From contig NW_025939655.1 in the NCBI RefSeq assembly GCF_000764305.2, positions 62,001 to 126,000 on the forward strand: a DNA stretch of 64,000 nt, in the 5' to 3' direction. The notes under the pieces are model-generated. The model was not told where the DNA came from. It did not search any database and worked only from the letters and a program-made list of their open reading frames with translations. Of this stretch, positions 52,478-63,750 are shown piece by piece. How positions within the stretch are numbered: the stretch's first letter is position 1; each line of letters opens with the position of its first letter. This DNA is from Hyalella azteca (Eukaryota > Arthropoda > Malacostraca > Amphipoda > Hyalellidae). The translations under genes and the position numbers were made by a program.

Positions 52478-52690
52478 ATGAACCTATCGCTACCACTATT
52501 TAAGAGAACCATTGTGCGTGAATCTCACAAGAACCTATTGCTACCATTGTTTAAGAGAACCATTGTGCGTGGTTCTCACAAGAACCTATCCCTATCATTG
52601 TTTAAGAGAACCATTGTGCGTGGTTCTCACAAGAACCTATCCCTATCATTGTTTAAGAGAACCATTGTGCGTAGTTCCATTTTATGTGGT
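52478..52690. repeat. 51-bp minisatellite, AAGAGAACCATTGTGCGTGG type
   Basis: Four units of 51 bp (AAGAACCTATCGCTACCACT, ATTTAAGAGAACCATTGTGC, GTGAATCTCAC). It keeps a frame open because 51 is divisible by three. Confidence 0.92.
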
Positions 52691-52699
52691 TCACTCGCT

Positions 52700-53050
52700 A
52701 CTATAGTTTATTAGAGCCATGTTACGCGGTTCACGTGAGCGGCGCAGTTGTGCAGGATTTCAGGAATATTTCAGCTATTACATACACGATTTCGTTATAC
52801 CGGCGGCCCATCTTGAAAAGCTCCTCGAATAATATTTAATGGAGTCTACAGTACGATAATATATGCATATTATTTACCGTACAATGTAAATACGATACAT
52901 TTTGCAACGCACAAGCAATTCATGATACAATTACGCTAAAATCTACACATGATACGATTACAGTTCAATTTAATTGTGACCAAAACTACAATTACGACGA
53001 AAATTGTACGACTCTAGATTCTGAATAAAAAAACCATAGGCTAATAGCAG
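52700..53050. other. Non-coding
   Basis: No gene recognised. Confidence 0.5.
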
Positions 53051-53055
53051 GTTTA

Positions 53056-54223
53056 CCGGATGCAGGTTAGCCATAGCAGGTTACTCCAACGCAGGTTAGC
53101 CCAACGCAGGTTAGCCAGACGCAGGTTACCCCGACGCAGGTTAGCCAGACGCAGGTTAGCCAGACGTAGGTTAGCCCGACGCAGGTTACCCCGACACAGG
53201 TTAGCCCGACACAGGTTAGCCCGACGCAGGTTAGCCCGACACAGGTTACCCCGACGCAGGTTACCCCGACGCAGGTTAGCCCGACGCAGGTTAGCCCGAC
53301 ACAGGTTACCCCGACACAGGTTACCCCGACGCAGGTTACCGCGACGCAGGTTAGCCCGACGCAGGTTAGCCAGACGCAGGTTAGCCCGACGCAGGTTACC
53401 CCGACACAGGTTAGCCCGACGCAGGTTACCTCGACGCAGGTTACCGCGACGCAGGTTAGCCCGAGGCAGGTTAGCCCGACGCAGGTTACCCCGACGCAGG
53501 TTAGCCCAACGCAGGTTAGCCCGACGCAGGTTAACCCGACGCAGGTTACCCCGACGCAGGTTAGCACGACGCAGGTTAGCACGACGCAGGTTACCCCGAC
53601 GCAGGTTAGCCCGACGCAGGTTAGCCCGACGCAGGTTAGCCCGACGCAGGTTACCCCGACGCAGGTTAGCCCGACGCAGGTTAGCTTGACGCAGGTTAGC
53701 CCGACGCAGGTTAGCACGACGCAGGTTACCCCGACGCAGGTTAGCACGACGCAGGTTAGCCCGACGCAGGTTAGCCCGACGCAGGTTACCCCGACGCAGG
53801 TTAGCCCGACGCAGGTTAGCTTGACGCAGGTTAGCCCGACGCAGGTTAGCCCGACGCAGGTTACCCCGACGCAGGTTAGCACGACGCAGGTTACCCCGAC
53901 GCAGGTTAGCACGACGCAGGTTAGCCCGACGCAGGTTACCCCGACACAGGTTCGCACGACGCAGGTTACCCCGACGCAGGTTACCCCGACACAGGTTAGC
54001 ACGACGCAGGTTAGCTTGACGCAGGTTTGCCCGACGCAGGTTAGCCCGACGCAGGTTAGCCCGACGCAGGTGAGCCCGACGCAGGTTAGCCCGACGCAGG
54101 TTAGCCCGACGCAGGTTATCCCGACGCAGGTTACCCCGACGCAGGTTACCCCGACGCAGGTTAGCCCGAGGCAGGTTAGCCAGACGCAGGTTAGCCCGAC
54201 GCAGGTTAGCCCGACGCAGGTTC
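53056..54223. repeat. 15-bp minisatellite, GCAGGTTAGCCCGAC, about 78 units
   Basis: A 1.17-kb array. Variation sits mainly in the ninth and following bases (TTAGC, TTACC, TTAACC) and in CCGAC/ACGAC/TTGAC/CCGAG. The period is a multiple of three and the unit lacks stops, so frames are open on both strands. The minus strand from ATG 54225 reads as 390 residues of NLRRA/NLRRG repeats. Rare variants (TTGAC at 53686, 53821 and 54016) are placed nine and thirteen units apart, which points to block duplication. No promoter or splice context suggests a gene. Confidence 0.95.
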
Positions 54224-54239
54224 ATAAGATTTGAAGTTC

Positions 54240-54640
54240 AAGTTATGCCGTGTCCCAGTAACTATTTTCTAGCTATATTAATGATAATTAATGTCTGAAT
54301 GTAAACCCCATGTAACAGGAAACTAATATTTAGCTCAAGTAAATGTATGAATGACTCGGTAGATATTGAATTTTGGAATTAATTGGAAAGTTAATGAAAT
54401 CGATGAAACTGTATTTCAATACGTGTATATGCTGCAACACTCGACAGTGGATGTAAATGAATGAAAATGAATGACCAATAAAAAAATTTTGAGTGACGTG
54501 AATTGTAAATGAATGAATGCAAGGAATGAGATATTTATGAGTGAGGTAATAGGAAATTAATGAGTTCAGTGAATGAGAAATTAATTAGAATAAAATAAAT
54601 GCAATGAATGACAACTAAACAAGAAAGGAATGAGATATGA
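54240..54640. repeat. AATG-rich simple sequence
   Basis: Many AATGAATG and GAAATTAATGAG motifs without strict period. Non-coding. Confidence 0.6.
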
Positions 54641-54837
54641 ATGGAGCCTGGCGACTTAAATCAACAGACCTGCCGTCCGTTATCGCGACCTGCATACACA
54701 AGTATGGCTGCTGAATGATTTATGAATAAAGTTACGTCCTATCATCATCATTCGCCAATCATTAACACAGAGCCAATATTTTCATCATTCAATCATTAAC
54801 TATTCTACCAAATAAATTTGTATAGTGCATATACATC

Positions 54838-54975
54838 ACTCAGAAATATGAATGGGTCATATTCTCACAATTATGACACACTTTCGCCACGTAACCCTGA
54901 TGCATGTTTCTGCCGGGTCAAACTGAGTCAGGATGACCCACACAATAGCAAAAGAAGGGCATCATTTTCCGGACG
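54838..54975. mobile_element. CACTCAG-family MITE (inverse, truncated)
   Basis: CACTCAGAAATATGAATGGG, GACACACTTTCGCC and GAGTCAGGATGACCCACAC are present; the far end is lost near 54975. Confidence 0.65.
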
Positions 54976-55019
54976 AAGCCTCTAGACACCGTTAGTTGAT
55001 ACGCTGGAATCTTAATTTT

Positions 55020-55345
55020 TGGCTATCTTTATCCTACATGAAATTTTTCTCTATCTTTATCCTCTATGAAAATTTTCGTCTAGCTTCATCCTTCACGAAA
55101 TTTTTGGCTAGCTTTATCCTTTATGAAAGTTTTGTCTAGCTATATCCTTCAAGAAAATTTTTTTCCAGCTTTATCCTTCATGAAATTTCGTCTAGCTTTA
55201 TCCTTCATGAAATTTTTGTTTAGTTTTATCCTTTATGAAATTTTTTTCTAACTTTATCCTTCATGACTATTTTTGTCTATCTTTATCCTATATTACAATT
55301 TTCGCTCTGCTTAATCTTTTATGAAAATTTCATAAAGGAAGGATA
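55020..55345. repeat. Array of TTTATCCTTCATGAAATTTT type, about 28-30 bp
   Basis: About eleven units (TCTAGCTTTATCCTTCATGA, AATTTTTG). The last bases fold back on the preceding unit (ATGAAAATTTCATAAAGGAAGGATAA). Confidence 0.88.
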
Positions 55346-55685
55346 AGAAAAATTTTGCTGTAATAATTTATACGTTCTATCAGTGACCAAAATTAAACCT
55401 AAAACTAAAAATAATTTACTCCAATATTGAAAAAATTTCCGGAATTTTTGAGGAAATAAGTCGAATCATAGTATATGTTATTATTGGAAATAATTAATCA
55501 GAAAACATTTAAACCATTACCTGACTTAAAATAGCTTAACTAATTGAGTAGCGTACATAAAGAACAGTCACGCGACGTATATTAAATGTTCGTCAGTGAA
55601 ACATACACAAAATGCAATTATGAGATAAAATAAAACTATAATAGGTACAGGAAGCAGCGGTGGAGCGCACGTCAGTTTGACGGAT
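55346..55685. other. Non-coding
   Basis: No gene recognised. Confidence 0.5.
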
Positions 55686-55689
55686 AAGG

Positions 55690-56278
55690 ACGTACACAAA
55701 ATAGTCATACGACGTACATACATAAAATATAGTCATACGACGTACATAAAATAGTCATGCGACGTACATAAAATAGTCATGCGACGTACAAATTATAGTC
55801 ATGCTACGTACATAAAACATTGTCATGCGACCTAGATAAAATATAGTAAAGCGACGTACATAAAATACAGTCATGCGACGTACATAAAATACAGTCATGC
55901 AACGTACATAACATACAGTCATGCAACGTGTTAACATACAGTCATACGACGTACATAACATACGGTCAAGCGACGTACATAAAATACAGTCATGCAACGT
56001 ACATAACATACAGTACATAAATACAGTCATGCAACGTACATAACATACGGTCAAGCGACGTACATAACAAACGGTCAAGCGACGTACATAAATACAGTCA
56101 TGCAACGTACATAAAATACAGTCATGCGACGTACATAACATACAGTCATGCGATGTACATAACATACGGTCAAGCGACGTACATAAATACAGTCATGCAA
56201 CGTACATAATACAGTCATGTGACGTACATAATACAGTCATGTGACGTACATAATACAGTCATGTGACGTACATAAAAC
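55690..56278. repeat. Array of CAGTCATGCGACGTACATAA type, about 22-24 bp
   Basis: About 25 units with small length changes (CAGTCATGCAACGTACATAACATA, CGGTCAAGCGACGTACATAA). It opens cysteine-rich minus-strand frames that are artefacts. Confidence 0.93.
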
Positions 56279-56397
56279 ATATTAAAGCGGCGTAGGTTGA
56301 GCACGCATCTCGCGGCCATCTCTGACAGGTTGAGGGTCGCGCGGTTGGTCATTTTTGGCAAAAGACGGACGGAAAAAAGGCGACCTTGACGGGGCTG

Positions 56398-56605
56398 CGG
56401 AGAGAACACACTGTTCTCTAATAGAGAACAGTGTGTTTTCTAATAGAGAACAGTGTATTCTCTAATAGAGAACAGTGTGTTCTATAATAGAGAACAGTGT
56501 GTTCTCTAATAGAGAACAGTGTGTTCTCTAATAGAGAACAGTGTGTTCTATAATAGAGAACAGTGTGTTCTCTAATAGAGAACAGTGTGTTCTCTAGTAG
56601 ATGAA
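56398..56605. repeat. 22-bp array of palindromic units, TTCTCTAATAGAGAACAGTG
   Basis: About nine units. Each contains TTCTCTAnTAGAGAA, a near-perfect inverted repeat, and the first is extended (AGAACACACTGTTCTCTA against TAGAGAACAGTGTGTT). So every unit can form a hairpin. Confidence 0.92.
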
Positions 56606-56815
56606 CATTGTTTTCTCCAATATAGGAAACGGTTTTTCGTAATTAGAGAATATTTTTAAAAAAGAAATGTTAGAAGTAATCCTACTGGCGTTATGATTAG
56701 AGCAATCATTTTATTTTACTGAAAACTCTTCCAATTTCTGATTGACTTTTTGGCAAACACGAAAGTGAATGGGGCAAAAATTATGAATGTGATTCATTCA
56801 TGGATGAGTTGCACG

Positions 56816-56975
56816 CACTCGAAGAAATGAGTGAGACTTTGTCCCTATGGCGATGCATTTTTTGCCCTTGTATGGATCATTCTGACTCATTTTGGCGCGA
56901 AAAAAGGAGCCCATGATTGCTGGGAGAAGAAAGTGTTACTATTTGGACAATCTGACCCACTGGCTTGTCTGAGTG
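56816..56975. mobile_element. CACTCAG-family MITE
   Basis: CACTCGAAGAAATGAGTGAG at the left, TTGTCTGAGTG at the right, with TGGATCATTCTGACTCATTT inside. Confidence 0.75.
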
Positions 56976-57059
56976 CTAGTACCGTGTACATTAGCCTAAT
57001 CGTTATGGAATTATTAATATAAATGTTCATTATTAATATTACAATTGTTATTATCATTA

Positions 57060-57132
57060 TATCATTATTGATTAAATTATTATGATTCTTACTATTATTA
57101 TTATTATTATAATTATTATTATTATTACATCA
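57060..57132. repeat. ATT/TTA microsatellite
   Basis: TTATTATTATTATT-type run with few interruptions. Confidence 0.9.
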
Positions 57133-57208
57133 TTTGTATCGCCCTTACGAATTTCATCATAAGATATTAAGGAATTAGTCCTTAATTCAGTCTTTGTCGT
57201 CTATCTGC

Positions 57209-57278
57209 ACTCAAAGAAATGTGAATGACCTTGTCTAAATTGAGCTTTGGACAAAATGGCACGCCAATTTCTCTCAGT
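57209..57278. mobile_element. CACTCAG-family MITE, internally deleted
   Basis: CACTCAAAGAAATGTGAATG joined to TTTCTCTCAGTG; both ends kept, core missing. Confidence 0.65.
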
Positions 57279-57338
57279 GTAACAACCGGACATGCGCCAC
57301 GTTCACTCAACAAATATCATCGTCATACCAACGGCGAC

Positions 57339-57514
57339 CACTCAGAGAAATTAACGCGGTTTTGTGATAACGATGCAGTTTTCAAGCTTGACTGAGTCAT
57401 TCTGACCCAGTTCGGCCAAAGTGCGTATCAGTGCTACGTCCGCTCTCTGCTTGTGCTGTGGATAAGAAAGTGTGTGAATATTTGCACAGAATGACCCACT
57501 TGATTCTTCTAGTG
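57339..57514. mobile_element. CACTCAG-family MITE
   Basis: CACTCAGAGAAATTAACGCG at the left, TTCTTCTAGTG at the right, with GAGTCATTCTGACCCAGTTC and GTGGATAAGAAAGTGTGTG inside. It is one of the best copies. Confidence 0.8.
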
Positions 57515-57670
57515 CATGGTCTATAATTATCGCTGGAAATTCGATGGCCACCGATAAATCGTCCAAGAATGTCAGTTTGTCAGTTTATTTAGACGCGTGA
57601 CATTTGTTTTAGCTCTGCACAAACGATGGGTTCGGTTTATGATCGCGATGTCAGCGCTGTGCCAAGCGTA

Positions 57671-57869
57671 CACTCAGAAAAATTGAGAGACGTTGTCCAA
57701 ATAACGATGCACTTTTTGCCCATGTGTGGGCCACTGTGACTTAGTTCGGCCGGAAAAATGACTAACCTGCATTATCAGGCAAGTCATTCTTAGTCAAAGG
57801 TTAGTCAAAGGCTACGCGTAGCGAGTGTGTCACTATTTGGACAACATGAGCCATCTATTTTTCCGTGTG
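57671..57869. mobile_element. CACTCAG-family MITE
   Basis: CACTCAGAAAAATTGAGAGA at the left; TGCACTTTTTGCCCATGTGT, GTGGGCCACTGTGACTTAGT and AGTGTGTCACTATTTGGAC inside; right end TTTCCGTGTG worn. Confidence 0.75.
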
Positions 57870-58139
57870 TAACATGAAAGACATATACACGCAGAAAATT
57901 TTGTAGGACAAATTGTCCAAATAATGATAAAATTGTTGCGCGCAGAACACTCGAATACATGCGAATAATTTTGTGCCGCTCGCAAATGTGACATTTTTTT
58001 CGCTCGAAAGACTTTTTGCTCGAAACACTCACGCTCGGCAAAAAGTGAGTATTTTTGTGCCGGTCACAAAACTGTAAATATTTTCGCTATGTCGCAAAAG
58101 CTACGGCTCAGCCAGTCACCAAGTGCTGTGGTGTCAGAT

Positions 58140-58555
58140 CATTTTTTTGCGTGAGTTTTTGAGATAGTTTTAGAGTCAGTTTCAGGGTCAGTTTAAGAGT
58201 CAGTTTCAGGGTTAGTTTTAGAGTTAGTTTTAGGGCCAGTTTTAGAGTCAGTTTCAGGGTCAGTTTAAGAGTCAGTTTCAGGGTCAGTTTTAAAGTCAGT
58301 TTTAGGGCCAGTTTTAGAGTCAGTTTCAGGGTCAGTTTCAGAGTTAGTTTTAGGTTCAATTTTAGAGTTATTTATAAGGATGAGTTTCACTCTCAGTTGA
58401 AAGTCAGTTTTGAGTTTGTTTTAGGGTCAGTTTTAGGTTTGGTTTGAGAGTCATTTTGGGGGTCAGTTTTTGGGTTGGTTTTAGGTTTTACGAACAATTT
58501 GAGGGTTAGTTTTGGGCTAGTTTGAGAGTCAGTTTTCGGTATAATCCTAGGTTTA
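58140..58555. repeat. Array of GTCAGTTTCAGGGTCAGTTT type
   Basis: Units of about 12 bp (GTCAGTTTYAGG / GTCAGTTTAAGA), strict to 58350 and looser to 58555. The minus-strand frame reads as alternating LKLT residues; no gene is inferred. Confidence 0.9.
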
Positions 58556-58559
58556 TTCT

Positions 58560-59960
58560 GGAGAATTTTTTTGCAGCACTATTGGGGACGCTATTCCGTT
58601 TTTTTTTGGCATTTTGGGGTTAGCTTTTGCGTGTGCCGTTGGTATCGTGTTATTTCTTGGATTCGTTTTTTTGTGTATTTTTCGTTTGTGTTAACGCTGC
58701 TCAGATTCCGAGTAAATTTTTTCATAAATTTTTCATGACAGTTTAAACCAATCATAAATTTTTTAATTTTATAAACTATACTTCACATTTTTCCTTCCTA
58801 CATACATTTTTCTGAAAAATTTAGACTAGTTTAAACGAATTCTCAATTAATTTTCAGGTTCCAGCGTGAGATTTTCCCCATTTCTGGGTTAAGTCTCGCA
58901 AAATTTAGCATTCTCACGGCGATGCCAGTTCGTGTCGCCGGAAAATAAAAGGCCCCGCGTGACCGACGAAGTTGGCGCTAAAAAGATTAAGCCTACTGCA
59001 CCAATGAGCCTACAGCCGCAATAGAAGAAAATCCAGACTTTCGCCTATAAGTGTTTTTAATTGCACGACAGTATGAGAAATACTCTGAGGGTCATACTAG
59101 TGCAATTGATAATATTGTGTAATTATTATTATCTTTATAAAAATTCTTTTTATATTCTCTTTTTTTACATTACGCGAATACTAATCCAGAAATTTTTTTT
59201 TATTGTTTTCAATATTATTATGAATTATATGAATTTGAACTGACTTAAATTAATTTTCCTGTCTCTATACTAAAATTACGATACTAATAAGTTATTTTCA
59301 TCGCCTGACAGAATAGGCAAATAAATAGTTATAAATATTGTTATCAATATCGTTATTAAACTGTAACTAAGGACGTCGTATTAAACCAAATAAAATCAAA
59401 TTTTATGTTAAGCAAGTTATTTATAAACGATGCGAAAATCGTTCCCTTGACAGAAATTGAACTTCTCACATCAAATTAAGAAGTATAATTACATAATTAT
59501 TCGGCCGGCATAAAGAATATTAAAGCAAAAATTTTCATTTATTCGAATGTTTATAGAGATAAAAATAGGCTAAAAAGGAAAATATTTTCAAGCAATAAAA
59601 AAATTTGTAGGATGGAAAGAAATCATGAGGGAAAGTATGAGGGTAAGGAAGTAAAGGGTAGATCATCACAGTAATAAATTTAATAAGGGAGCAGAAGGCG
59701 GTAAATTAAAACTTATTTTAATATTATAATATTATAAATTGCCGAGTTATTCAATGAGTGCAGCACATGTCCATCATTGCCCTGGCTTAACGCGAAGCCA
59801 GAACAAACTTGGACGTCTTGGGGCTCATAATTTAGCGTCTGAACCGCGCAATGTGGCCCCATTTGAGCCCCAGGCCTCGGGGTTTATATTTAGCGAAGTG
59901 AGCCCCCGAACCCCTAGACGTCGCCACGCAGTGACCGCTGCTCTTCATGTGCATGAATAC
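58560..59960. other. Non-coding
   Basis: AT-rich. A GC-richer patch at 59745-59960 precedes the next array and has no recognisable domain. Confidence 0.5.
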
Positions 59961-59962
59961 TG

Positions 59963-60235
59963 CGTGGTGATTATGTGCGTGGTGATTATGTGCGTGGTGA
60001 TTATGTGCGTGGTGATTATGTGCGTGGTGATTATGTGCGTGGTGATTATGCGCGTGGTGATTATGTGCGTGGTGATTATGTGCGTGGTGATTATGTGCGT
60101 GGTGATTATGTGCGTGGTGATTATGTGCGTGGTGATTATGCGGGTGGTGATTATGTGCGTGGTGATTATGCGGGTGGTGATTATGCGGGTGGTGATTATG
60201 CGAGTGGTGATTATGCGGGTGGTGATTGATTGGGT
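59963..60235. repeat. 15-bp minisatellite, TGCGTGGTGATTATG, about 18 units
   Basis: Nearly perfect to about 60130, then TGCGGGTGGTGATTA variants. One frame reads as RGDYV repeats, another as VVIMC repeats, both open. Non-coding unless shown otherwise. Confidence 0.95.
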
Positions 60236-60239
60236 ATTG

Positions 60240-60970
60240 ATCGTGCGGGTGATTATAATGCAGGTGGTGGCAATGCTGGTGGTGATTGTGCTGATGGTGA
60301 CTTGACTTGAATAACTGTGTTTGACTGCTTCTATCTATTCGTTAACTTCAACGGTTGACTTCAACTAAAGAAAACTTTGCAGACAGCAACACACACAAAA
60401 AGTGGACAACATGACAACATTTCTTATGATCTTCAAATCACAGCCCATCCTAATTGGTCCCATGTAATATTTTTGAAAATTGATCCAATATCAACATGGT
60501 ATTATTCAGCAATTCACTTTCCATTTATACTGTTGCATAAACTTTGTCCTTTTCATAGATTTTTTCATAACAAAAGCATTTTTCCGTTTACGTTTGGCTA
60601 GTAATTTATTTGCTCAAGATTCTTCTAAAATTTACTATTTTTCTTAACGGAAAATATAGCCTGGGATTTAGCTGTCCGTAATGGAAGCCACAAAGCTGCG
60701 GGCAATTCGTAGTTGTCACTAACGCCGTCGTTCGTGAGTGGCGTGCGTGAGTGGCGTGCGTGACGGTAATGCCTGCGAACGTAAGGCGTGAGTGGCAGCA
60801 TGGATGGCCGCTAACTTGAAAGGCTGAAATGCGAAAACTGTTCTCATTTTCTGTTTAACAATTTAAACATTTTTTCGAAACTCAGATTCCAAATAGCCAG
60901 TAGTTTGCCATATGCATCTTCGTAAACGATTACAATTTTAAACCCTTTTTGAAAATACAACAGGCAATTA
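60240..60970. other. Non-coding
   Basis: A short GTGAGTGGCGTGC duplication near 60735-60765. No gene recognised. Confidence 0.5.
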
Positions 60971-60977
60971 TTTAAGG

Positions 60978-61075
60978 CAACCCTCACTCATGGCCTACCC
61001 TCACTCAAAGCCTACCCTTACATATGCCTTCCCTCACATTTGCCTACTCCCACTCAAGGCCTACTCTCACTCTGT
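60978..61075. repeat. Array of CCTACCCTCACTCAAGGCCT type, about 20 bp
   Basis: Five loose units. Confidence 0.8.
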
Positions 61076-61079
61076 ATTT

Positions 61080-63260
61080 CATTGCGCTGCTTCCAAATGT
61101 ATTTTCAACGCATTCACAAGCGAACCAACATTATTTTTTACGAAGTGGCATTAAGTGTAATCAAAGTACAGAGGTTGATTTGAAAAAGTTTGTTCGTTAA
61201 AGTATTTCTTGAGCAGAATTTTCTGAAAAGCAGCCTGTATTAGTGGTTTAAGCTTCACGTCAGAAACACTGTCATTTAAATAATAGATTTTGAGGCTTAA
61301 TTTGCCAAGATTCGCTTTCCACATAATACATCACTTTTTAAATGAATCATTTCTAAACCATTCATTTGGCCCACCAAATCATCAGAATTTGCATCAAGCT
61401 TCATATAATTCTTCAATCATTAATTTTTTCCTATGATCTCAAAAAATTCTCCCAACATAATAACATCTATTTTCAACCGCATTATATAAAACCTTTAATA
61501 AGCCATTTCCATCTCATCATTTTCACCCTGAATCATTATCGCCTACATCAAAAGCCCTCGTATCCCTCTATCTCGTAATCAGCACTTTCACAAAGCCCCC
61601 ATAATATCCCTTTCATACATTCTCAATTTTCCAGCAAACTTCAATGCGCCGCATGACAAGTAACGATAAGCAACGACAAGCAATTTCCTTTGACGTTTAA
61701 ATTACTAGACTTGACTTGCGGTTACATTGAGGATAGTCCCTTACCTAACAAAATTTAGATACAGACACGAATTCAGGTGCCGCCCAGGACTCGGGGAGCG
61801 CGAAAATCAGCCGCTCATGTCCGCCTCGGCCGGGCTTGCAGTGCTGCTTCTGAGCAGCTTGCAGGCTCGAATTTTTCATGTTACACTTGTCCTCAATATG
61901 ATTCATTCTGTCTCCATGTGGTTACATCTTCATTTCTAGAAGAATTGACATCAATTATATGTCGCCAATCGTTTACAAAAGGCATCGACCTAATTTTCTT
62001 GCACTCTAATCCATTTCTGGTAATATGTCGAATAGGTCGACGGAAACCTTTCCTATAATATGTTAATTTTCCTTATTATAATGATGTTAAATAATTAATG
62101 AATTATCTTCTACTTGTTAATTAAGGTGAGGGCATCGTAGCTTCCCTCTCGTTATTTCTTAAAATTTTACTAAAATATCAAAATTTATGCGGATATATGA
62201 TAATATTAATGGTCAGTCACACGTTTCTATAACCAAAGTATACAAGAAAATGCAAGTTTTGTGTTATTTCAAAAGCGTCAATTGTAAATTTCAACATAGA
62301 ACATCAAGTATTCGATTTTTGCGTTTTTTTCTTTTTTTCTGTGTTTTCTTTTATGCCTTAATTATGTGATTAACAGAAAATTTTTCAAATTAATTATGGG
62401 GTTAATCACTTACTTTTTGTGCCTTCATTATGATATTATTTGAGTATCCGTGCATTAATGAGTTGCGTTTCTAGCATGAACTTCACTAACTAACCCAACA
62501 ATTGAACAGTTACCATAGCACTGCACTAATAACAGTTTTACTTGTATTACACTTGTCTTCTTACGGCTTCAGTTTCCCATTTGGTTTATCGACCAATTAA
62601 TTAATTAATTAATTTTTCCGGTCATTTTGGTCCTTTTGTTTCTTGTTTTACTTGAACAATTTTGCGTGCATTGCAGGGTACACTGAGCATTTTTTTACAC
62701 AGGCCATTTGTTCCCAATGGCATCGCGGGACTGCAGTGAATTGGTAGCAGTTACTGCATCATGCGAACTGTGAGATTACTTATGTGTGAGAAAGAATGAA
62801 AATGCAGTAGCAATGCAGTTCAGACAATGCAGCAACTGCTATCAACTTGCTACAGTCACGCAAGGCAGCAGTTTACCGCATGTCGATCAATGTCGTCATA
62901 ATTACTGTGATACTCTGATAAGTCTTGGCCAAATTTTCGCTGACCAACGATATACCGGCTGAAATTTTTCCCTATGCGTATGAAAGAAAAAAAAAACCTG
63001 CGTTTATGTTTGCTGAGACTGCCATAAAGCGATAATAACCGCTATATCTTTTGTTATTGCTCACATATTGGCCGTTTGTAGGCTTGAAAGGATGTACAGT
63101 AAAGCTTTCATACCCCATGGAGATTCACGGCAGATTTATCAGCGGCCGCTGAACAAACGACTATAAGACGCCTGTTTCTCCGCCGCTGTTTTTTCACTGG
63201 GGTTTGTTCTCAAGACAATCGTACGTGTGATCTTTAGAACCTAAATAAAGTAATTTCATC
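61080..63260. other. Non-coding
   Basis: AT-rich. A GC-richer patch at 61775-61865 and a GCAGT-rich inverted stretch at 62695-62870 (GGTAGCAGTTACTGCATC against GCAGCAACTGCTATCAA) are the only structures. No gene recognised. Confidence 0.5.
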
Positions 63261-63264
63261 CATG

Positions 63265-63446
63265 CATTCAGAAAATGAATGGGTCATGTTGCCCAAATAA
63301 TGAATGACACACTTTCCGCTTGAAGCACTGAATTACGCCATTTCACCAGTAGCAAACTGGGTTAGCGTGACCCATTTTTTGCCTTGATTAGGTCTAAAAG
63401 TGCATTAGACTATCGGACTAAGTCTCACTCATTTCCCTGAGGGTAG
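63265..63446. mobile_element. CACTCAG-family MITE (inverse)
   Basis: CATTCAGAAAATGAATGGGT at one end, CTCACTCATTTCCCTGAGGG at the other; AACTGGGTTAGCGTGACCCA inside. Confidence 0.75.
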
Positions 63447-63619
63447 AGAAAAAGGTTGTTGAAGACATGGATCATGCAAATTCTACCAATTTTGTAGGTA
63501 TTAAATTCATTCATCGGGAGTATGTGCGAGTATAGTAAGTTAAATGAACGCATTGATGACCTGAATGAATCATTGATGAATGAACGCATCGTGACTGTGA
63601 GTGGAACGTGACGACGCAA

Positions 63620-63750
63620 CACTCAGAATGGGTCAAATTGTTCGAACAATGAAACACATTTTGCTCAACAGCACTTGCAGAGAGCAGACCTAGCACTGAT
63701 ACGCCCATTTCCTGGGCCCAACTGGGTCAGGATGACCCAGTTGGGCCCGG
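63620..63750. mobile_element. CACTCAG-family MITE, partial
   Basis: CACTCAGAATGGGTCAAATT, GAGCAGACCTAGCACTGATA and CAACTGGGTCAGGATGACCC; the second end is lost. Confidence 0.7.

Noticed and set aside
53060..54234. Several long open frames on both strands across 53.06-54.23 kb
   Set aside because: They arise from a stop-free 15-bp unit; frames are open in several registers at once and no splice, promoter or codon signal supports a gene.
55755..56165. 136-codon minus-strand frame rich in CTSHDC
   Set aside because: Minisatellite translation without any flanking gene evidence.
61817..61900. Possible signal peptide (MSASAGLAVLLLSSLQA)
   Set aside because: Short, no donor follows in a sensible position, and no downstream exon was seen; hydrophobic runs of this size occur by chance.
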